Shown: positions 23,531 to 34,691 of the stretch, in pieces
Layout: each line of letters starts with the position of its first letter
How positions within the stretch are numbered: position 1 is the stretch's first letter
Origin: Prinsepia uniflora
Taxonomy: Eukaryota > Streptophyta > Magnoliopsida > Rosales > Rosaceae
Direction: 5' to 3'
DNA length: 64,000 nt
NCBI GenBank assembly: GCA_032719365.1
Contig: CM064872.1
Coordinates: 44,252,252 to 44,316,251 of the forward strand
Program-made: the position numbers and the translations under genes
Notes under the pieces: generated by a model
Told to the model about the DNA's origin: nothing
Seen by the model: only the letters and a program-made list of their open reading frames with translations
Database searches by the model: none

Positions 23531-26500
23531 TTTTGCTGTTTTATGCGCGAAGGTCGAGGGTGTGATGTCTCTTTGGGCTGCAGTTCCATTGTCAACCTGA
23601 TAGATAGTTTTGGGTTTGAGTAGTGGATAACGTGTGTTTGGCCCGATACGCCGTGTGTTAACGTGATTCGACCTAAGTGGGGTTGTTTTTGATTAACTGG
23701 TAATGTGGGACCGTCGGTTCGGTCATGTGATAATGGATGGTTGTGCCACTGGGCACAGCCGGGTTCAGGGAACCCCATTGGAATAATGTTATGGAAATAC
23801 GAAACTCAGTTGAGTAATGGTCTAAAATGTGGACCCTGGTAATGTTGGCTAGTGTACGGAGTGTTGGTGCATCGGAGTTAGCCGATGACCTTCGTGGTGG
23901 AACCCACGTTGAGTTGACGACTGGATTGGATTTGACGTCTATGCGATGTCAGGACCGCGGAGTCAGTCACGTTGTGGAAGGTAGTTGGGTTCGGTGGAAC
24001 CCTAGGGTGTGATTTTGGAACCCTAATTCATAATCGATGGACCGGAAAAGTGAACTTTAAATGAGAACTTGTGCTGCGACGTGCGGCTGAGGTCATGGAT
24101 GACCATGTGGATGACTCTAGTGAGTCTTATGGGTTTCGATCCACGGATGCGGTTATGAGATAAAATATTGAATCCCGTGTTGGATCGAATATTAGTGTGA
24201 TGTGTGGATACGGATCTTGACAACGATGACTGTTGGTCGATAGTTGTGTCGAGATAACTGGCTATCGAGGGTATTTAGTGTGGTTTTAATACTTGGGGAT
24301 CAGGGGACGTTCAGGGAACGTTCATTATCCTGATGTGTGGATGGCCAAATTGGGGGTACCCATAGTTGTGGGGTACGAGTGCTGTTACGGGATCGTCGTT
24401 CGGAATGAACGGAGATCCAGGGTAACAACTTTGCACACAGTGTGCTAGCATGGATGTTCGTGTGCTATGTATGGATGTTGGTATGTTGGTGCTTTTATGC
24501 CAATACTAGTATGGATGCCTGTGTGCTGATACTAGTGTTAATGATGGTGCGTTGGTGCTGGTACTAGCGCTGGTGCTGGTGTCAGTAATTGTGATGACGA
24601 TGAGCCACCAGTTGGGGTGTGACTCTGTCCTGATGAACATATGATCGGTATCTGCGACTCAGTGGTGGTTGAGTCTTGGACTGGATGGGATCCAGTGGAG
24701 GTTGTGTCATGTTGGGATAAGTCCCAACAGATTTATGATGACAAGTGATGAACGGATAAAATGGTATGATTGAAACTTGAGGAATCTAGGGATGATGTTC
24801 CCTATGTCATGAGAATTAGTGGATTTGGGGAGTTGTTGTCAACTCCAAGATTGGTACGGTTGTGTGTTGTCGGTATCCCTAGAGAGTACAAGGAAATTAT
24901 TGAAATTGGAAAAGTCGAGGAAAACCATTCGTGGTATTAATGTGGGATTTTTGTGATTGTGAATCACTTGGAACCTGAGGATGGAACCTGTAAAGGTTGA
25001 GATGTGAGACGAAGGCAGTATGGTATGCACATTCAGGCAGAGTTAAGGACATCCCGTTCGGAATCGGGGTGTGTGCATACGTGAGTATTGGCGGACATGA
25101 GGTCCGAGTAATGAATTGATTTTGGACACGTGGTGGCCCAAGTAAGGTGAGGACGTGGGCAGTCCAGTGGTTGGGCTTGACATCTCATTGGGAGCATGTC
25201 TGTCTCCAACATGGTTGGAACTCCCGATTCGGGGAGAGTTGTGATTGGGAGACGAGAGGAGTGCTCGTTCCCGCATTGGTGTTAGGTATCCTGAAGTCAT
25301 TGGGGTTGACTTCATATTTCCTTCCGTGGCAGAGGATGATTGTTGCTACCAGTACGTTGAGCGTGTATTGGTGAACGGACCCATGATTGGCCTTGGGTCA
25401 TTGAACACAAGCAGTTGTGTATTATTTTGGATTTGGTGGTGAAATGCGAGGTCATCTTTCCACCAAAGGGAATTTGACGAATGATTCAATGAGGGTGTAA
25501 GACCCTACGATCAGCTTTCAGATGGATTGTTAGCTATGAGCATGTGTGGATCCCAGGTGGATCTGATTGTGATGTTGTCGACTTTGGGCATGGTGACGAT
25601 CTAGGATCGTGATGTTACTTGTCGAATGACGTACTGATGGATCTGGGTCGTGATCGCGATGATCCAGATTGGATGAGATTTTATCACTCTTACCTTGGTA
25701 TGTGAGTCGTAAATGACGGGACTGAACTTCTTTTCGGAGTGGAGTCCATATGGTTTGTTACTCGGTTGAGTAGGTTTCCGAAGTGGTCGGATTTTGTCAA
25801 CCTTTGATGTGTGAATATTGGGATTGGCTTCCCTATGAAGTCAATCGAGTGTTTTGGACAAGCAACCGATAGGTTCGGTTTTGTTACGTCTTGGTGGACG
25901 TAAACGAGATTTTGGGTTTTGGAATCGAATTTCTGGGTGACAATTCAGGATTCGATTGCGAAGCTCAAAAATGGATTACTGGATTTGGGTGCGGAATGAT
26001 TATTCCAATGCTAGCTTACAGAATAATGATTTCGGATTCGGATTTGGACATGGAATAAAAATATGATGTTTGGGTTCAGATTCGGGATTTCTTACGAAAT
26101 CGCGGATTCGGATCCGGAATTGAAACGGGATGATGGGTGGAGTTTGTTTTGTTTCATATTGGTTTGGGCAAAGGTACTTCATTATTGGAACGTGTTTGGC
26201 TATGACCTGGGTGGTTATAGGCAGATTGATGGATTGAGGTGCGTACAGGGTACGTTGTACGAGGATTGATACTGGTTAGGCTGAGTGGTGCCTAATGGCG
26301 GTACATGGGATGTACCCGTGGTGTGTGATTAAACTTGTTGGTAATCGGCTTGGTTCCGATATAATTTGTTTGGCTGTGTTGTGGACTGGACATTGGATAC
26401 TGTGCACTGTGCAGAGTGATTTTGTCGGGTTCAGTGATTGTATGAGCAGGTGCTCTTAGCCATGGTTGGCTAGTGGAACCCTAGTATTGAGATGTGTGAT

Positions 26501-27107
26501 CACTGCTGTGCTGGTATTCAATGTGTTCCAGTTACACCACTTGATTGTGTAAGTTGACGGTATACGTACACTCAGGATGAGTGAATTGGTGGTCAGAGTA
26601 ACCACGAGTAGCCTTGAGATTAATTTGTGTCGCAGGATTGGGCTTGCCCTGCGAATTGAGATCATGTGGTTGATCTTAGGCTACATTGAGAGTGATGTAG
26701 TACGTGGTGTTGTCACTGACTGGCTGATGGTTGGGGCTTTATCAGGGTGGTAAAGCTTAGCGGTGACAGTTTGATTGGTGGTGTCAGCGTGGACTGACAA
26801 ATGAGATTTGGTGACTCCCAATGGGAGCAAATGTAAGGATATATTGGTAGTGGAAGGGAACTGTTTAGCTGAAGGAGTCAGCTAAATGGTTAAGCGATTT
26901 TATCGCGGATCAGGTGATTATGTTCACTCGAGGTGGTCGAGTGTTGTTGTTATGACGTAGACTGTGATGAGATGTCTGGGTACAGACGAATCTGGTGTTG
27001 TCCCAGTAAGTGGGTGTACAGGTGTACACATGGTATGAGGTCGAAATATTTTCCACAAGGTAGTTGTGGAATAAGGTTGTTGGTAATTTTGAGGCCAAAA
27101 TTCTTTA

Positions 27108-27119
27108 AGGAGGGAAGGT
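27108..27119 (+). other. Polypurine tract of element F
   Basis: AAGGAGGGAAGG, followed by T, directly precedes the LTR start at 27120. The same tract precedes the LTR at 63119. It is the expected plus-strand primer of reverse transcription. Confidence 0.85.
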
Positions 27120-29674
27120 TGTAACGACCCGTCCCGAATATCGGGATTTAATAATATTTAATTATAATTTACTAATCTGGGATTAGTTGAGTAATTTCGG
27201 ACGAATTGTGCAAAATGACCGTTTTGCCTCTGGGCGTGGGCAAAACGTTGACTTTTATTTTGGATGGTCAAACGGACTTTGACCGATGACCGTGACGTAG
27301 TTCGGGACGTCACGAGTTCATAGACAGGTGGCACGTTCGATTCCGACGTTCGTGGAAGAAGTTATGATGTACGGAAGCCCAAGGGCATTTTCGTAATTTG
27401 GACGAAATAAGGGGAAATGTTGACTTTTGACCCGGGAAGTCCAATGGACGAGGGCTAAGGACCGTTACGTAGGTTTCGTCGATAGGAATCCAACGACAGG
27501 CGGCATGCCGAAATCGGAGATTCAACGACGAAGTTATGGTCACGGGAACGGACTCGATTAACCGAACGAACTGGGATTAAAATATTATTTTAATATGAAC
27601 AGTACCCAGTGACTGGACACACTCGGATGAGTGACAAGTGTCACTCATCCCTTAATTTCAGGCATAAAACCAGATCCCATGTTTTTGGGGAGACCTAATT
27701 ATGATGTTTTATTAATTAATTATGTTTAATTATTGTTAATTCCTCCATTAATCTCTTCTGCCCTTAACCCGTGTGCAAGCAAAACACAGAGAAGAGGGTT
27801 TGATCTCTGTCCACCATTTCCCTTCCATTCTGAACCTGAGAGTGCGAAATTGTGAGTGAATTGAGAGTGAGTTGAACTGGTATTACACGGGGATTCAGAG
27901 GGAGAAGAAACTGAGAATTGAAAATTTGGATTTTTGGGGGGGAAGATCGGATTTCAAACTTGGGGCCGTGAGGATCAAATTGGAGCTCAAATTCAGCTTT
28001 CTGGGAATGCCACGATCAGTTTCGTCGAAGGAACGAAGGAAATTGGCCATCAATTGGCTCTGAACGGACCCGGTGACAGTAAGGAAATTTCGAAGTCGAG
28101 TCGTGATCTTTGAGTGATCAAACGGTGTAATTGATGTGGGGAAAATACTTCTCAGGATCCCACGATGCTTCTGAGTGAATCAATTGGAAGAAACTGGCTG
28201 AGATTGACGGAATTCCATGATTGCACAATGACGGGTGTTCTTCATTGTTCATCATGGAATCGATGCATTGTAGGTAAGGATTTGTGTAATAAACGTTACA
28301 GAACTTAAATTGAACTAAGAACGAAGCTAACTGAATGCTCAATTGATGAAATCGGTGTCGAATTGATAGGATTGGAACCGGGTCGTCTCGCGGGTTTTTC
28401 AACCCGTTTACCAGACAAACGGGCGAAGGGGATGATTATGCTAGTACTGTAGTAGGCGCGTGGCTTTCACGCGCAGCCACTCACGGCGGTGCGTGACGGC
28501 GCGTGGGCACGAATCTCGAGGTGAGGTCAACGTGACTTTTATCCTATACAATGTAACGAACATTTTAGCGTTGGTTTCGTGTTGATCGGATCCCGTTTCT
28601 ATATTGTTCGGGATGTCCGAAGGTTTTAAATCCAGTTTTAAAATACGTTAAAATTCGGGAAAATTACGGGACTTGAATAGGATGTTAATGATGAGGTTAG
28701 TGATCCTATAATGTGATTTGGACAGGATTGGGAGTCCCGGTGATAGTGGTGTAGCCCGGGAAGGCCTATGGCACGCGTATCGAGGCCCTCGGTTAAACGG
28801 TCTGCGAGTGGACATTGGTTTTATAAATTCGATGCATGCATAACTGTTTCATGATTTTTATAATTATGATTAAATGATTTGCTTTGGATATCAGTGAATT
28901 TAAATGATTTCACGCATTTCGAGGTGATTTACGTATTTGCACGTAAATCGAGGTTTTCTAGATTTGCACCGATTTCCATTAATGTGGTTGGATATGATTT
29001 CATGAAACGGTTACGGACTTGATAAAGTAAAATCGGGCTAGGGGCCCAGTTAACTTATGAATCGGGCCAGGGGCCCAGTTAACTTGTGAATTCGGGTCGG
29101 GGGCCAGTGGACTTATGAATTCGGGTCAGGGGAGGTACCCCGGAGAGGTCACGGACGTCTAGTACGTCCAGTGTCTATGACGCTAAGCATCGGGGATGCT
29201 GTACCCGAACGGGGTTCGGGGATTGAACTCGGAAATTGAGACCCGAGTGGCACGCGTAGTCTTGTGATTGTGACCTTATTAGACGTCAGGGACGTCAGAC
29301 ATCAGGGATGTCGGATTAGAGTGTATGGTGCAGTGGCTAAAATTATGTTTCTGGTTCATATTATATGATATATGATTTTAAATGATGGTGCATGCATATG
29401 CTTTTACTGGGGGCATAAATGTCTTATAAATGTTTTAAACAGACTTGTTTATTTTCGTCCACTCACAGCTTTTGTTTTTAATGCCCTTCAGGTTGATTCC
29501 GGATGCGACTGCAGCAGATACTAGGACATCATACACCTCCTCCATCGATCCTTATGCACTCTGGAAGCCCGGTTGGGCAATGACAACAGGTTATCCCTTG
29601 TCTGACACCTCATGTCAGACGAGAGCATGACACATTCCATGGTAATCCCGGGGGGATTGGGATGGGTCGTGTCA
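27120..29674 (+). repeat. 3' LTR of element F
   Basis: The LTR is 2555 bp, TGTAACGACCCGTCCC to GGGTCGTGTCA. Landmarks: a 26-bp palindrome at 27625-27650; stem GCGCGTG with loop GCTTT near 28456-28474; GCGAGTGGAC (28804), TATAAATT (about 28819) and GCATGCATAA (28832); GGGCC...GGCCC units (29030-29105); GCATGCAT (29390); GTCCACTCAC (29457); stem GTCTGACA, loop CCTCA (29600-29620); and AATCCC-GGG-GGGATT (29644-29658). The TATA-like site would be the promoter if active. Confidence 0.85.
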
Positions 29675-29679
29675 TTGCG

Positions 29680-29864
29680 AATATCATGATATGACTCGAA
29701 AGGAGTTGGGATATTAGATAAAGACTCGGGCGAGTTAAGATATTAGATTAGGACATGGAAAGAGTCGAGAGAGCAGATATATGTGATTATCATTCATGAT
29801 ATCGGATTAGGGCTTCGGAAAAGTTGAGAAGGATTGGTTGACTACCCATCATGCCTCTTTACAG
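29680..29864. other. Unassigned stretch between element F and a TRIM array
   Basis: This carries two similar stretches, GGGATATTAGATAAAGACTCGGGCG-type and AAGATATTAGATTAGGACATGG, suggesting old tandem units. It should continue the host of element F (a broken gag), but I could not recognise Gag sequence in it. Confidence 0.35.
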
Positions 29865-30675
29865 TGTAAGACCCATGCTTGGAGCATGGTGAACAATCCC
29901 ACATCGCCTAGGGGGGAAATGGAGGATGCACTTTATATGTGTGAGCACATCTCCATCCAACATAACGTGTTTTGGGGGTGGAACCCCCAGAAGCAAAGTA
30001 TTGAGGGCGGGGACCCGTGTGGTCTGGGCCCAACAAGGGCGGGCCCAAAGTGGACAATATTCCGTTGGAGGAGGTGGGACATGACAATTTGGTATCAGAG
30101 CCCAACCTCTACCGGAATTGATTATGCCAGCGAGGATGCTGAGCCCCAAGGTGGTGAATTGTAAGACCCATACTTGGAGTAAGGTGAGTAATCCCACATT
30201 ACCCGGGAGGAAATGAGGGGATTCGCCTTATATGTGCTGGCACTTCTCCATCCAATGGAACACATTTTGGGGGTTGCACTCCCTGAAGCAAAGTCGTGAG
30301 GGCGGGGACTCATATGGGCTAGGCCCAACGGGGATGGGTCGAAGGCAGAAAATATTCCATTGGAGGAGGCGGGGTGTGACAATATGATATCACAGCCCAA
30401 CCCCCATCAAAATTGGTTGTGCCAACCAGGATGCTGGGCCCCAAGGGGGTGGACTATAAGACCCATGCTTGGAGCATGGTGAAAAATCCCACATCGCCCA
30501 GAGGGGAAATTGGAGATGCGCCTTATATATGTCGACATGTCTCCATCCAATAGAACGAGTTTTTGAAGTGGGACCCTCAGAAGCAAAGTCGTGAGACCGG
30601 GGACTGTGTGGGTTAGGCACAACGGGGGCAGGCTCAAAGCAGACAATATTTCGTTGGAGGAGGCAGGGCGTGACA
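29865..30675 (+). mobile_element. Three-LTR TRIM array without a 5S domain
   Basis: LTRs start at 29865 (TGTAAGACCCATGCTTGG), 30161 (TGTAAGACCCATACTTGG) and about 30457 (decayed, TATAAGACCCATGCTTGG). They are about 220-230 bp and end in TGACA. Between them are short interiors with TTTGGTATCAGAGCCCAAC and then GCCAGCGAGGATGCTG. The interior is the same module as in the Cassandra array (4897-4967), but the LTRs lack the 5S-like domain. No genes. No matching outer target duplication was found (CTTTACAG before, AGAGT after). Confidence 0.75.
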
Positions 30676-30796
30676 AGAGTGTTTCGATAAAAGGGTGATA
30701 TTTTCGGAACTTTGGTTTAGCTGTCAAATGGAAGCAAGACCCTTCACGGTTCTCAAAGTATTTTCGAAAATGGTCCTGTCAATTTGGTATCACAGC
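30676..30796 (+). repeat. LTR 3' end with primer binding site
   Basis: The stretch ends GGTCCTGTCA at 30781 and is followed by TGGTATCACAGC (30785-30796), a near-match to the iMet-type site. It parallels 21060-21172. It is the 5' LTR tail of another element; neither its LTR start nor its interior is recognisable. Another GTTATC-rich copy of the same text (GGATCTTTCACGG..., near 30940) suggests a further fragment. Confidence 0.5.
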
Positions 30797-33290
30797 AGGA
30801 TCCTGATCAAACTGTACAGTGTATTTACCAACATCCAACCGAGCGTGCTCTACTCTTCGTTTTAGTTCCTCCATTTCTAACTTAAATTTTAAAGTCTTAA
30901 GGGCAATTCAAGTATATAAGTCTAGTTGTCGGATAGGAGTAGGATCTTTCACGGTTATCAAAATAGTTCTAAAAAGGGTATTGTCCCCCAAGTAGTTCGA
31001 AATCTCCAATCCTTCGGACTTCTAATTAGGCCTCGTGTACTCTCGTAACCAACCACGCCACAACCCATTCAATTAGCCCCGGTATTTTGTGTGGCTTGAG
31101 TCCACTTGAGAGTATTTAGTGTCGCAAGCATGAAAGGTTTTCCCTTTGAGAATTGAGCCTTGTGGAGCATGGGTTTAATATCCATAAAAATGAATGATAT
31201 AAACTTTGTCAAGATTTAATTAGTAGTCTGCACGTGATTAACTTTATATGCAATATATAATATGCTTAACACTTAAGTATAAGCCCAAATTTGAGATCAA
31301 ATTATAAGTCATAAACGATTAATTCAATTTTTTATTTTTTTTGCTAAAGCATTAATTGTTGAAACTTTTGTCTTTAGTTGTCAATTTTTTATCAATATTA
31401 TTTTTAATTGTTAAGTTTTTAGCCTTGTATCCTAATATATTGCGCATACCGCATATATATTCTGTTAAAGGTAAATATGATGTTAAGTATGTGATAGTGT
31501 GACACTAACAAACAACTTTAAAAAGGCAATTACCTAATTAATGAAGAGATCGCAGTGAACTAATCCAACTAAGTTTCCTAATTCCGCGCGAGTTCACATC
31601 TCAGTAAAAAAAAGTGGCACATGTTTCCTTATGACATACAACTTTAAACGCATTTAAATTTATTGTATAGGTGTATGTTAATTTTTATTTTTAATACATT
31701 AAATGAGATTACAAATTCAAATTTTTAATATTTTATTCTTTAAAAAATGGAAAAAAAAAACCATTGTAAAGAGATGCTGATAGTAATATATTCGTGGAGT
31801 TTGGTTTGGTCTGTTTTGTTAACTAAATATAAATCCAAGTGAATGTGAGTGCGTAGAAGAAAATACAACCAAATAATGTGGGCATAAATCCATTAAATTG
31901 GAAACTCATTTGATTCAAACATTTATTGACACTCCGATTTAGATTAAGTAAGCCATGTAAAAATAAAACAATTTGAAAAGCCAAATCGTTCAATCAGTAA
32001 CAATTTGATTTTAAATTTTCATTTTGAAAACTATTGGAATCGAAACTGAACATTTAAGGTTCTTATGTATTTTAAACTATTTGTTAGTTTCAAACTACTT
32101 GTTAATTAATGCTTTTCACCCTATAATATCTAATTGTAAGTGTTGATTACAAACCCTCCCTCACTTAACCATTACCCATTTTGTGCTACTTTCAAATTGA
32201 AAATTTATTGTTAATGTTTTTCACCCCATAATATGTAATTGTAAGTGTTGATTGCAAACCCTATCTCACTTAACCATTACCCATTTTATGCTATTTTCAA
32301 ATTAAAATATATTTAAACTTAAGCCATCATATTTTGAAGTTTAAATGCTGAAATTTTAATATGTTGATATGTACTAATGAAATATTCATGTGAATATATA
32401 AAATCTTGATATGAATAAATGAAATTTTGATGACGATGGTGGAATTCTGGGAAGAAAAAAAAATTATGTTTTGGAAGAGTTTTTTTAGTGAACAAATTAC
32501 ATGAAAATTTATGTATAAACAGTTCAAACCGTACAAATTGCTCCAAAGCAAACCGTTAATAACAGTTTGGAATGTAACATTTTCAAATCTATTTTTTTTT
32601 TTCAAAATTCAAATCATATTGAACCATTAAAATTTTAACGAATTAGACTTGAATTTTGATAAAACTTATGTTGACCCAAACCATATCCACCCCTAATTAA
32701 GATAACCAAAAAACAAAGAATGATATAATGTTGATTGTTTTAAAAAAAAATGCTTTTATGATGCAAAATACAATGATTAAATATTTATATATTTTTTTGA
32801 ATTTCATTTTCCATTTTACCTTTTTACGCCCAATATATTAGATTGTATTTTCTTTAATGTTTCTTCAACCAAGGATTTTTTAGGTTTATTAGGAATTTAA
32901 ACAAAATGAACTTTTGGCTTTATGTATATAGATAAAAATATATAGAGAGATAGATAGATGCAAAAATACAACAATTAAATAACTATATCCCTTTTTTTTT
33001 CATTATCCATTTTATCCTTTTACCCTTAATATATCATATTGACTTTTCTTTAATATTTTCTTGAACAAAGGATTTTTTTTGGGTTTATTGACAATTTAAT
33101 CAAAATCACGTTGAAATCGAAAACAGATTCGATTTAAATCATTATTGGCACTCCAGTTTCGATTTAACCAGAGAAAAGTCAAATTTGGTTTGAAAATCTA
33201 AACGGTTCCATTAGTAACAGTTTGGTTTTAAATTTTCATTTTGAAAATCCTTGAAATCCAAACCAAACTATTAAGATTCTTGTGACGACC
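30797..33290. other. AT-rich host sequence with internal duplications
   Basis: I find no gene or LTR landmark. It is strongly AT-rich with internal repeats. About 32111-32215 and 32216-32310 are a 105-bp tandem pair. Two versions of CATTTTACCTTTTTAC...AACCAAGGATTTTTT lie near 32810 and 33010. GTTTTAAATTTTCATTTTGAAAA occurs near 32010 and 33220. The text resumes after 54168, so the LTR nest from 33291 to 54163 was inserted into it. Confidence 0.6.
32111..32310. repeat. 105-bp tandem duplication
   Basis: Two units with period 105 share TTTTCACCC-ATAATAT-TAATTGTAAGTGTTGATT and CTCACTTAACCATTACCCATTTT. A third diverged copy of the second half appears near 54220 (CCTCACTTAGTCATTACCC). Confidence 0.8.
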
Positions 33291-33631
33291 CGTCCCTAAT
33301 TTAAAGGATTAATTAGGACTAATTACGAATTAGCAAGACTAATTGGAGATTAGCCGAGGTTTAACGGACGTTCAGTGCGAAATTACGATTTTGCCCCTAG
33401 ATGAGGACAAAAAGTTGACTTTTGACCCAGGAGGTCTGATGCCCGAGTGGCGAGGACCGTTACATAGATTGAGTCGATACGAGTCCATAGACAGACGGCA
33501 CGTCCAAATCAATTGTTTGAAGGAAAAGTTACGGTTCGCGGAAGTTCCGAAGAACTATTTACGATGGCACATTTTACGAGGCAAAAATGGACTTTTGTCT
33601 TATGTGGGCCCAGATCTTTCCCAGGCCCAAT

Positions 33632-33657
33632 GGATGAGTGAAAAGTGTCACTCATCC
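33632..33657. repeat. 26-bp palindrome in LTR C
   Basis: GGATGAGTG on the left pairs with the CACTCATCC text on the right around AAAAGTGT. One mismatch separates it from the perfect versions at 27625-27650, 37853-37878 and 58181-58206. It lies about 340 bp from the LTR start, the same place as in the other LTRs. Confidence 0.85.
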
Positions 33658-34691
33658 ATTGCCCACCATCTCACATACATGCATATCTGTCCCTTTGCTT
33701 TTTCATTCGATCGACTAACCCGAACCACATGCCCCAATCCAACACCCCAACCTCCACATATCTTCATCTAATTCTTGATTGTGAGACAGTTTGAGAAAGG
33801 GACTGTGAGGAAACGGCAGGACGACCGGCCGCCGTGGACGGCGGAGGAACTGCAAAACCGCGCAGGTACGAGTTTGAGCCAAAAATTGGAATTCGAGTTT
33901 GAGTGAGTATGTGACGTGTTCATTGATTGGACGATGTTTCTGGTGATCATACGAGGTCATAGGGATCGAAATCATGGACTGAGGCTTGATGAGCAACCCA
34001 GACAGACAGCTGGAAAACTGGACTACGGTTCTTCAATCCAAAGGTACGGACTTTGACCGATTTTCTTCGTTCTAGGATCATAGGATGATAGGAAATGATG
34101 AGAGGAAGAGAATGGAAGTGAAAAGGAAGGAAACCAGCCGAGAATGAGAGAGATGGGAGCCTGAACTGGTTCCGTCGGATCGGCTAGACCGAACCGGCTG
34201 GTCGGCTGGAGGACATGGATGAAGTGCAGGCGCGTGGCTCCCACGAGCAGTCCCTTTGGGCGGCGCGCGAGGGTGTGTGATGCATCTTCTAAGGAAGTGT
34301 TCAACATACGAAATCATCCTTTCAATGTAACGAACATTTTGGGATAAGTTTCGAGTCAATCGGACATCGTTTCGATATAGTTCGGGATGTCCGAAGGTTT
34401 TAGATCGAGTTTAAAAATAGTTAAATACCCCGAAAAATTACGGGGCTTCAATGGGAGGTTAATGAGGTTATTAGTAACCCTCTAAAATGATTTTGCTAGG
34501 TACGGAAGCCCCGGTGACGGTGATTGGCTCATGAGAGGCTTATGGCGCGCGCATTGAGGCGCTGCTTTGCACGGTCTGTGAGTGGACCTTTTTTTTTCTA
34601 AATTCATGCATGCCTAAATGTTTTATATGAGTTTAAATACATGTTTTGAGATGCCATGAGTGCATTTGGTTGTGGTTGTAACGACCCAAAC

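Larger units (their letters stand above)
23514..27119 (+). mobile_element. Coding-free interior of element F, rich in short hairpins
   Basis: No frame gives a Gag or Pol domain; the longest ORFs are about 90 codons and overlap on both strands. The head (to about 23610) and the tail (about 26940-27119) match the interior of the element at 61805-63118, which lacks most of the middle. The region is unusually rich in perfect inverted repeats with short G-rich loops, for example 26300-26316, 26815-26827, 26865-26885, 26925-26943, 27051-27071 and 27085-27102. A degenerate TGGTGCTGG-type repeat lies at 24540-24590. It is best called a large non-autonomous element interior. A structural RNA role is possible but unproven. 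Confidence 0.75.
21511..29674 (+). mobile_element. Coding-free LTR element with a palindromic 5' end (element F)
   Basis: The unit is bracketed by the 5-bp duplication TTGCG (21506-21510 and 29675-29679). In order it has an inverted copy of the LTR 3' part (21511-22504), a 14-bp loop, the same LTR part in forward orientation (22519-23513), a primer site, a coding-free interior (to 27119), a purine tract and a full LTR (27120-29674). The left terminus TGACACGACCC is the exact reverse complement of the right terminus GGGTCGTGTCA. Thus both outer ends are U5 ends and the U3 start TGTAACG occurs only once, at 27120. One integration of an aberrant cDNA explains the single duplication. With no enzymes of its own it would have needed those of another element. 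Confidence 0.85.

Noticed and set aside
24540..24590. Coding repeat (Gly/Ala/Val-rich) in the GGTGCT-like run
   Set aside because: It lies in a coding-free interior and varies in length and frame between elements F and H; better read as a microsatellite-like run.
29838..30197. Overlapping 108- and 112-codon frames on both strands
   Set aside because: They lie across two TRIM LTRs and an interior with a primer site; the frames are by-products of that repeat.
29865..30675. Target duplication for the TRIM array
   Set aside because: Flanks (CTTTACAG and AGAGT) do not match at any offset I tried.
33343..33771. 142-codon open frame in LTR C as a gene
   Set aside because: It runs across the LTR start and the palindrome; the same text in sibling LTRs is not open.
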